This document shows, piece after piece, positions 13,870-18,809 of a DNA stretch of 18,809 nt (position 1 is the stretch's first letter; each line of letters opens with the position of its first letter). The stretch comes from JAUVXE01 sp964349355. GTDB taxonomy: Bacteria > Actinomycetota > Coriobacteriia > Anaerosomatales > SLCP01. A program made the translations under genes and the position numbers. Location: contig CAYGFZ010000040.1 of assembly GCA_964349355.1 (NCBI GenBank), positions 1 to 18,809 of the forward strand, given 5' to 3'. Under the pieces are notes generated by a model that was not told the DNA's origin, did not search any database, and saw nothing but the letters and a program-made list of their open reading frames with translations.

Positions 13870-15294
13870 GTGTCCGGCCGGGCGAGCATATGGGGTGAGG
13901 GAGTGGCTTCAGCGCGACATGCGGTCGTTGTGGTCGGGGCGGGGCCGGCCGGCATCTTCACCGCCCTAGAACTCGTGCGATCAGGGGTGCGCGACGTTGT
14001 GATCGTCGAGAAGGGGAGGCCGATCACTAAGCGCAGCTGCCCGTCGCGTGAGCGAGGATGCATCGGGTGTGCTGAGTGCGACATCATGAGCGGTTGGGGC
14101 GGGGCGGGAGCCTTCTCGGACGGGAAGTTGACGCTCACAAGTGAGGTAGGCGGCTGGCTCGGGGAGTACGTGGGAACAGAACGTCTCCAGACCCTGGTAG
14201 CCGAGGCGGACGAGATGTGGATCGAGTTCGGAGCGACTACCGAGGTCCACGGCCCCGATGCCGACACGGCCGTGAGGCTCGAGCGCGAGGCCACGCTCGC
14301 AGGGATGAAACTCACGCCGATGCGCATCCGCCATCTCGGGACCGATCGCTCGCCCGAGATACTCGAAGCCATGCACCGTCACCTGATCGATGAGGGTGTC
14401 GAGGTGCTCATGGAAGTCGAGGTGGTAAGGGTGGTCGGCGGCGGCGGTCGCGTGAGTGGGGTCGAACTTGCGGATGGCACGCTGCTGGAGGCGGATGCCG
14501 TCGTGATGGCGCCTGGCAGAGAGGGAGCAGAGTGGCTTGCGGCCCAGGCGGGGGTCCTCGGCATCGGCCTTCCGAACAATGCGGTCGATATCGGAGTGAG
14601 GGTCGAGTGTCCCGCTCCGGTGATGGAGCCGCTCACTGACCACCTCTACGAGGCGAAGCTCACCTACTACTCGCGCGCGTTCGGGGACCGGGTGCGTACC
14701 TTCTGCATGAACCCTTACGGGGAGGTGACTGCGGAGTCGTACGGGGGTGTCGTGACGGTCAACGGCCACTCCTTCGCAGAGCATCGGACCGCCTACACCA
14801 ACTTTGCCGTGCTCGTGAGCCAGGCGTTCACCGAGCCGTTCACCGAACCGATCACCTACGGGCGCTCGATCGCGCGTCTTGCGAACCTCCTCGGCGAAGG
14901 AATCCTGGTACAGCGGCTCGGGGACCTGAAAGTGGGCAGACGTTCGACTCCCAAGCGCATGGCCGAGTCGGTCGTGTCGCCCACCATGCCGACTGCCACC
15001 CCCGGAGACCTCTCCTCGGTGCTGCCCTACCGGCACCTGACCGACGTCCTTGAGTTCATCGAAGCGATGGACCGGCTTGTCCCCGGCCTTGCGGCGCCGA
15101 GCACGTTGCTCTACGGGGTCGAGGTCAAGTTCTACTCGTCCCGTCTCGACCTCGACGCCACTCTCATGACGCCCATTGCGGGGCTCTACGCGGTCGGGGA
15201 CGGTGCCGGGGTGACGAGGGGGCTCATCCAGTCCTCGGCGAGTGGGCTTGTGGCAGCGCGGGCGATCGTGGGTGAGGTCGTGGTGGACGGGTAG
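13870..15294 (+). CDS. FAD-dependent oxidoreductase, COG2509-like, with N-terminal cysteine cluster
   Basis: The 474-residue product begins at a GTG; a second GTG at 13903 is an alternative start that would remove 11 residues. The FAD-binding Rossmann motif V-V-V-V-G-A-G-P-A-G (G23-G28) is followed by V-I-V-E-K-G. A cluster of four cysteines (C57, C64, C67, C70) leads into W-G-G-A-G-A-F-S-D-G-K-L, characteristic of the uncharacterised COG2509 dehydrogenase group. The C-terminal G-D-G-A-G-V-T-R-G-L-x-x-S-x-A-S-G segment closes the FAD site. Substrate is unknown. The cysteines could hold a metal or Fe-S centre. The protein is cytoplasmic, with no signal or membrane segment. The following usp gene is 43 nt away and probably cotranscribed. 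Confidence 0.82.
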   Translation: MSGRASIWGEGVASARHAVVVVGAGPAGIFTALELVRSGVRDVVIVEKGRPITKRSCPSRERGCIGCAECDIMSGWGGAGAFSDGKLTLTSEVGGWLGEYVGTERLQTLVAEADEMWIEFGATTEVHGPDADTAVRLEREATLAGMKLTPMRIRHLGTDRSPEILEAMHRHLIDEGVEVLMEVEVVRVVGGGGRVSGVELADGTLLEADAVVMAPGREGAEWLAAQAGVLGIGLPNNAVDIGVRVECPAPVMEPLTDHLYEAKLTYYSRAFGDRVRTFCMNPYGEVTAESYGGVVTVNGHSFAEHRTAYTNFAVLVSQAFTEPFTEPITYGRSIARLANLLGEGILVQRLGDLKVGRRSTPKRMAESVVSPTMPTATPGDLSSVLPYRHLTDVLEFIEAMDRLVPGLAAPSTLLYGVEVKFYSSRLDLDATLMTPIAGLYAVGDGAGVTRGLIQSSASGLVAARAIVGEVVVDG

Positions 15295-15337
15295 GAAGAT
15301 AAGTGAGGATGTATTCGGATTGGAAGGGGTGTTGAGC

Positions 15338-16144
15338 ATGCGCGTTCTCGTAGCCACGGACCTGTCCGATGCCGGGATGCTTGCGATCGAGACCTTGCTC
15401 GGGTGCAATCCGGAACTCTTCGGCGCGGTCACGCTGCTCCATGTGATCGAGGCCGAACACTATATGGCCGACATCTCGGCCGAGGAGATCATACGCTTTG
15501 CCGAGGAGCGGCTGGGTGAGCGGGCCGCGGGTCTGGAGCGGGCCGGCTTCATGGTCGAGCACCGGATCGAGCAAGGGCCGGCTGCCGAGCGCGTCCAGAA
15601 GGTCGCCGATGAGATCGGCGCGGATCTCATCGTCGTGACCGATCGCGGGCGCAGCGGCGCCCCGGGCCGTCTCCTTGGCAGTACGTCTGAGAAGATCGCA
15701 CTCGCCGGAGACACTCCGGTGTACGTGGAGCGCGTCGAGGAGCGCGACGCGAACTGGTGCCGCCTCGGGGCGAAGGCCCCGTTCGCGCGGCCCTATATCG
15801 CTGCCGATATCGATGAGGGTCTGCCCCGCGTGGCGCGCGTGGTCTCCCGGCTTCCGGGCGTTGCCGAGGTCCGTGTGACGCATGTCGCGAGTAGCGCCCG
15901 GAGCTCGTTGGACGCACGGGAGTTCATCGCCAACGAGATCGCGGCGACCCCCATAGGTGGCGCGGAGATAGCAGTTCTGCACGGGAGCGATCCAGCGAAG
16001 ACGATAATGAAGGATGCCGAGATGTTCGGGGCGACGCTGATCGCACTTGCCCCGAGGCGACATGGGATCGTGGGCAGAGTGGTGTTCGGCAGCGTGGCGC
16101 TGTCGCTGCTTCGTGAGAGCCGGCTACCGCTACTGTTCGCGTAG
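15338..16144 (+). CDS. Universal stress protein with tandem Usp domains
   Basis: The product is 268 residues from the ATG with GGAAGGGG (15322-15329) upstream; a TTG six bases earlier is possible. The first Usp domain (about 1-130) starts M-R-V-L-V-A-T-D-L-S-D and has an ATP-loop of the form T-x2-G-x9-G-S, with Thr where the first Gly of G-x2-G-x9-G(S/T) is usual. A second, diverged Usp-like half (about 148-268) ends in H-G-I-V-G-R-V-V-F-G-S-V-A, again loop-like. Such proteins bind ATP and support survival under stress, but this one's target is unknown. It sits between the FAD oxidoreductase and purA. Confidence 0.85.
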   Translation: MRVLVATDLSDAGMLAIETLLGCNPELFGAVTLLHVIEAEHYMADISAEEIIRFAEERLGERAAGLERAGFMVEHRIEQGPAAERVQKVADEIGADLIVVTDRGRSGAPGRLLGSTSEKIALAGDTPVYVERVEERDANWCRLGAKAPFARPYIAADIDEGLPRVARVVSRLPGVAEVRVTHVASSARSSLDAREFIANEIAATPIGGAEIAVLHGSDPAKTIMKDAEMFGATLIALAPRRHGIVGRVVFGSVALSLLRESRLPLLFA

Positions 16145-16149
16145 GCGCG

Positions 16150-16179
16150 GTGGCACATACGCGCCACCTGCGGCATACT
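16150..16179 (+). promoter_or_regulatory. Weak candidate promoter of purA
   Basis: GTGGCA (16150-16155), an 18-bp spacer and CATACT (16174-16179). The -35 overlaps a 6-bp hairpin GGTGGC/GCCACC (16149-16168) that may mark the end of the usp transcript. Confidence 0.3.
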
Positions 16180-16238
16180 GTCTCGGCATGCTTCATCACG
16201 CTGCAGGGGCGTACAGCAGCCGAGAGAGCGGGAATCAC

Positions 16239-17528
16239 GTGGCTGGAATAGTACTCGTCGGTGCCCAGTGGGGCGACGAAGGCAAGGGCAAGATAACCGA
16301 CCTGATCGCGGACGATTTCGACTACGTCGTGCGGTTCCAGGGTGGCAACAACGCAGGCCACACCGTGATCCATGGCGGCCGGACGCTGAAACTCCACCTG
16401 ATTCCTAGCGGAATCATGTACCCGCACATCACGCCGGTCATCGGCAACGGGTGTGTCATCGACCCGAAGGTGATGCTCGAGGAGATCGATCGGCTCGAGG
16501 CCGACGGGCTCTCCACCCACCGACTGCTGATCTCGTGCAACGCGCACCTCATCATGCCGTACCACCGCGACTTGGATGGCGCGAGCGAACACCGCCTCGG
16601 CAAACTCGAGATCGGGACGACGCGTCGCGGCATCGGTCCGGCGTACATGGACAAGGCCTCGCGCATGGGTATCCGCGTGCAGGACCTGCAGGACGAGCAC
16701 ATCTTCCGCAAGAAGATCGAGGCCGCGCTGCATGAGAAGAACGATATCCTGAGCAAGATCTATGGGCTGCCGACCTACACGGTCGATCAGATCGCCGAGG
16801 AGTACCTGCCCTACGCCGAGCGCATCAAGCCGCACATCGCGGATACGTCGCTCGTGGTCAACAAGGCGCTCGATGCCGACCAGTGGGTGCTCTTCGAAGG
16901 CGCCCAGGGCACGCTGCTCGACCTCGACCACGGGACGTACCCGTTCGTGACGAGCTCGAGTCCGATCGCGGGAGGCGCGTGTACGGGCGTGGGTGTGGGC
17001 CCGAAGCGCATCGACAAGGTCCTTGGTATCGCGAAGGCCTACATCACGCGTGTGGGCAGCGGGCCGTTTCCGACCGAGCTATCTGACGAGACGGGCGCAC
17101 ACCTCATCGAGGTGGGTCACGAGTACGGCACGACCACCGGGCGCGAGCGCCGGGCGGGGTGGTACGACGCGGTCATCGTGCGCTACGCGGTGCAGGTCAG
17201 CGGCATCACCGACCTCATCATCACCAAGCTCGACGTGCTGTCGCAGCTCGAGACCATCAAGGTATGTGTGGCGTACGAGCACGAAGGCCACCGCTACAAC
17301 AACCTGCCGTGCCACCAGACGGTGTTCCATCACGCGAAGCCCATCTACGAGGAAGTCCCCGGCTGGAAGACCGACATCACGGGTTGTCGCCGTTTCGAAG
17401 ACCTGCCGAAGGAGGCACGCGACTACATCGGCTACATCGAGGATCTGGCCGAGGTACCCGTCGCGATGATCGCCGTGGGGCCGAGCCGCGAGCAGACGAT
17501 TGTGCGCCGCTGGGAGTCGCGTCCGTAG
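16239..17528 (+). CDS. purA: Adenylosuccinate synthetase
   Basis: The product is 429 residues from the GTG that begins M-A-G-I-V-L-V-G-A-Q-W-G-D-E-G-K-G-K, the normal N-terminus and normal length for PurA; in-frame codons further upstream would add an atypical extension. It catalyses IMP + aspartate + GTP to adenylosuccinate, the first committed step to AMP. D13 and H41 (in Q-G-G-N-N-A-G-H-T), the R-R-G-I-G-P motif, F-E-G-A-Q-G-T-L-L-D-L-D-H-G-T-Y-P, R-A-G-W-Y-D and T-K-L-D-V-L-S are all intact. The Shine-Dalgarno is poor (GAGAG-like). It marks the conserved chromosomal edge of the integron region that follows. Confidence 0.97.
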   Translation: MAGIVLVGAQWGDEGKGKITDLIADDFDYVVRFQGGNNAGHTVIHGGRTLKLHLIPSGIMYPHITPVIGNGCVIDPKVMLEEIDRLEADGLSTHRLLISCNAHLIMPYHRDLDGASEHRLGKLEIGTTRRGIGPAYMDKASRMGIRVQDLQDEHIFRKKIEAALHEKNDILSKIYGLPTYTVDQIAEEYLPYAERIKPHIADTSLVVNKALDADQWVLFEGAQGTLLDLDHGTYPFVTSSSPIAGGACTGVGVGPKRIDKVLGIAKAYITRVGSGPFPTELSDETGAHLIEVGHEYGTTTGRERRAGWYDAVIVRYAVQVSGITDLIITKLDVLSQLETIKVCVAYEHEGHRYNNLPCHQTVFHHAKPIYEEVPGWKTDITGCRRFEDLPKEARDYIGYIEDLAEVPVAMIAVGPSREQTIVRRWESRP

Positions 17529-17667
17529 CGCGGTCGAATCTCTGTGCATGGCGAGATGGGCGATTTCTCGGCGTTTAGTTGTGGTTCGGATTCCGGTAAG
17601 GCCTTCGTGGTTTGCTGGGGTTCCCTCGGCGTCTCCCCCCGATCACGAGCAGGGAGGGATACTGGCC

Positions 17668-18618
17668 ATGTTGATGGACGAGGTTCGCAAATCGCTCCGG
17701 ACACGCCACTACAGTGAGCGGACCGAGAAGGCGTACTGTCTGTGGGTCCGGCGCTACATACGCTTTCACGGCCTGCGGCATCCCGCCGAGATGGGTGAGC
17801 GCGAGATAAACGAGTTCCTCACGCATCTCGCCGTCGAGCGGGGCGTGAGTGCGTCGACCCAGACCCAGGCGCTGTCGGCACTGCTCTTCCTGTACCGGAA
17901 GGTTCTCGGTCGGGAGGTGGGCGTGATCGAGGGGCTCATCCGCGCCCGCAAGAGTCAGCACCTGCCGGTGGTCTTCAGCCGCGGGGAGGTGCGGGCGATC
18001 CTCGCGACGCTCAAGGCCGATATCTGGCTGATGGCGTCGCTGATGTACGGGACGGGGCTGCGTCTCGGCGAGTGTCTGAGTCTGCGAGTGCTCGACGTGG
18101 ATTTCGAGCGACGCGAGATCACAGTGCGTGACGGGAAGGGGGGCAAGGATCGCGTGACGATGCTGCCGACGGCGCTGGCGGAGCCCATGCGTCAGCAGAT
18201 CGAGCGTGCCCGGGTGATTCACAAGAGCGATCTCGCCGAAGGATGGGGCGCGGTCGTCCTGCCTTGTGGTCTCGAACGGAAGTACCCGAGGGCTGCGTCC
18301 GAGTTTCGGTGGCAGTGGGTCTTCCCGCAGCAGCGCCGGTGGCGCGACGCGCGGACCGGCCGCGAGGGCCGCCATCACGTGCATCCGACGATCGTGCAGC
18401 GAGCGTTCACGAACGCGGTGCGCCAGGCGTGCGTCGACAAGCACGGCGGCTGTCACAGCCTCCGACACTCGTTCGCGACACACCTGCTCGAGTCCGGCTA
18501 CGATATCCGGACAATCCAGGAGTTGCTTGGCCACAAGAGCGTCAACACCACGATGGTCTACACCCACGTCCTCAACAAAGGCGGCCGAGGAGTCCAGAGC
18601 CCGCTCGACGAAGCATGA
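17668..18618 (+). CDS. intI: Integron integrase (IntI-type tyrosine recombinase)
   Basis: The 316-residue product starts at the ATG preceded by GGGAGGGA (17652-17659) at 8 nt spacing; the frame continues upstream into purA without a better start. The N-terminal SAM-like domain (about 1-90) has the H-Y-S-x-R-T-E-x-A-Y signature. The catalytic domain has R132 (G-L-R-L-G-E), candidate catalytic Lys157/160, H263-S-L-R266, H289 (L-L-G-H-K) and nucleophile Y298. The integron-specific insertion between the K and HxxR regions is complete (about 186-240), with R-K-Y-P, F-R-W-Q-W-V-F-P-Q and G-R-H-H-V-H-P. The C-terminus T-H-V-L-N-K-G-G-R-G-V-x-S-P-L-D is typical of IntI and distinguishes it from XerC/D. 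It inserts and excises gene cassettes by attI x attC recombination. It runs in the same direction as purA, away from it. Confidence 0.96.
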   Translation: MLMDEVRKSLRTRHYSERTEKAYCLWVRRYIRFHGLRHPAEMGEREINEFLTHLAVERGVSASTQTQALSALLFLYRKVLGREVGVIEGLIRARKSQHLPVVFSRGEVRAILATLKADIWLMASLMYGTGLRLGECLSLRVLDVDFERREITVRDGKGGKDRVTMLPTALAEPMRQQIERARVIHKSDLAEGWGAVVLPCGLERKYPRAASEFRWQWVFPQQRRWRDARTGREGRHHVHPTIVQRAFTNAVRQACVDKHGGCHSLRHSFATHLLESGYDIRTIQELLGHKSVNTTMVYTHVLNKGGRGVQSPLDEA

Positions 18619-18644
18619 GCACGCAAAGTGTCGGCGCAGTGTGG

Positions 18645-18654
18645 GCTTACACAG
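18645..18654 (+). repeat. Direct repeat copy 1 (GCTTACACAG)
   Basis: First of three copies of GCTTACA downstream of intI. It is identical to copy 2 over 10 bases. Possible integrase-binding site of attI. Confidence 0.6.
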
Positions 18655-18699
18655 ACCGCATATCTGCCCGTGAAGCATATCTATGTTCCGGAGCACTAT

Positions 18700-18710
18700 G
18701 CTTACACAGG
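18700..18710 (+). repeat. Direct repeat copy 2 (GCTTACACAGG)
   Basis: Second copy, 55 bp after the first. With the preceding bases it shares ATGCTTACA with copy 3. Confidence 0.6.
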
Positions 18711-18730
18711 CACCAGAAGCCCGCTATGAT
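18701..18730 (+). promoter_or_regulatory. Candidate cassette promoter (Pc-like)
   Basis: CTTACA (18701-18706), an 18-bp spacer and TATGAT (18725-18730) point away from intI, toward where cassettes would lie. The -10 is good (five of six) and the -35 fair (four of six). The -35 falls inside direct repeat copy 2. Confidence 0.4.
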
Positions 18731-18739
18731 GCTTACAGG
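18731..18739 (+). repeat. Direct repeat copy 3 (GCTTACAGG)
   Basis: Third copy, 31 bp after copy 2 and 24 bp before the GTTAGAA core. It differs from copies 1 and 2 by loss of one AC dinucleotide. Confidence 0.55.
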
Positions 18740-18809
18740 TACTGGAGAATTACTGTTAGAACGAGGTCTGCGAGCGCCGTCCGGCTGCACCATCCTCTGT
18801 AGTAACGTT

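Larger units (their letters stand above)
18640..18762 (+). other. Candidate attI recombination site 3' of intI
   Basis: The noncoding DNA after intI is visibly less GC-rich than the rest of the window. It carries three direct repeats of GCTTACA (18645, 18700, 18731) followed by GTTAGAA-C at 18755-18762, a six-of-seven match to the core site G^TTRRRY. Known attI sites combine integrase-binding direct repeats with such a core, as in attI1. Position, repeats and core support the call; the crossover point is inferred. If correct, the first cassette would start at 18756. Confidence 0.45.

Noticed and set aside
13981..15432. Long minus-strand open frame of about 480 codons
   Set aside because: It is antisense to the FAD oxidoreductase gene, has no recognisable domain and is rich in Arg/His, as is typical of shadow frames.
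17535..17548. LexA-box-like CGAAT-N4-GTGCA upstream of intI
   Set aside because: Integron integrases are often SOS-regulated, but this matches only seven of ten key bases and lies far from the start, so it is not better than chance.
17500..17667. In-frame upstream extension of intI
   Set aside because: It overlaps purA, lacks similarity to IntI N-termini and has no ribosome binding site, whereas the ATG at 17668 has one.
18755..18806. GTTA...GAGG paired with CCTC...TAAC near the window end as an attC site
   Set aside because: attC reads RYYYAAC first and GTTRRRY last on the top strand. Here the order is reversed, so this cannot be an attC. TAACGTT at 18803-18809 might begin one, but the window stops there.
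1..18809. CRISPR arrays, insertion sequences, phage genes, inteins
   Set aside because: No regularly spaced repeats, transposases or phage structural genes are visible, and dnaB is uninterrupted. The only recombinase is intI.

Overview
The window looks like a chromosomal segment of a high-GC bacterium. Wobble positions are mostly G or C, GTG and TTG starts are common, and Shine-Dalgarno sequences are strong. The gene complement fits a deep-branching actinobacterial lineage such as Coriobacteriia or its relatives: a small DUF5679 zinc-ribbon protein, paired TrkA proteins, a CcsA-type heme handling protein and a conserved rpsF-ssb-rpsR-DUF2232-rplI-dnaB-purA core. That placement is inference from gene content, not a phylogeny.

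Positions 1-6430 hold envelope and respiratory functions. These are a tiny exported c-type cytochrome-like protein, a short hypothetical gene, a membrane M28 metallopeptidase with unusual insertions, a leftward pair made of a CcsA-like protein and a six-helix membrane protein, and then rightward a membrane GGDEF cyclase, a DUF1461 protein and DUF5679. The leftward pair and the GGDEF gene diverge from a promoter region with a symmetric -10 element.

Positions 6500-9300 hold two back-to-back TrkA potassium-channel regulators behind a promoter bracketed by a perfect inverted repeat, a tRNA-Gly(CCC), and an exported, membrane-anchored M23 (LytM) peptidase. A perfect Gram-positive/actinobacterial LexA box lies 59 bp upstream of the peptidase start, which suggests an SOS-controlled envelope protein.

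Positions 9270-17530 are housekeeping. rpsF-ssb-rpsR-DUF2232-rplI forms an operon with a plausible S6:S18 leader and a strong terminator after rplI. It is followed by dnaB, a COG2509-like FAD oxidoreductase with a cysteine cluster, a double-domain universal stress protein and purA.

Positions 17530-18809 are the accessory end. Directly after purA lies a complete integron integrase gene (intI) with the integron-specific insertion and all catalytic residues. Downstream of it is AT-richer noncoding DNA with three GCTTACA direct repeats, a promoter-like element and a GTTAGAAC core, which resembles an attI site. The intI 5' side is occupied by purA, so any cassette array should lie 3' of intI and in the same direction, the reverse of the classical layout. 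The array itself would lie beyond the window. This is the most interesting part of the sequence.
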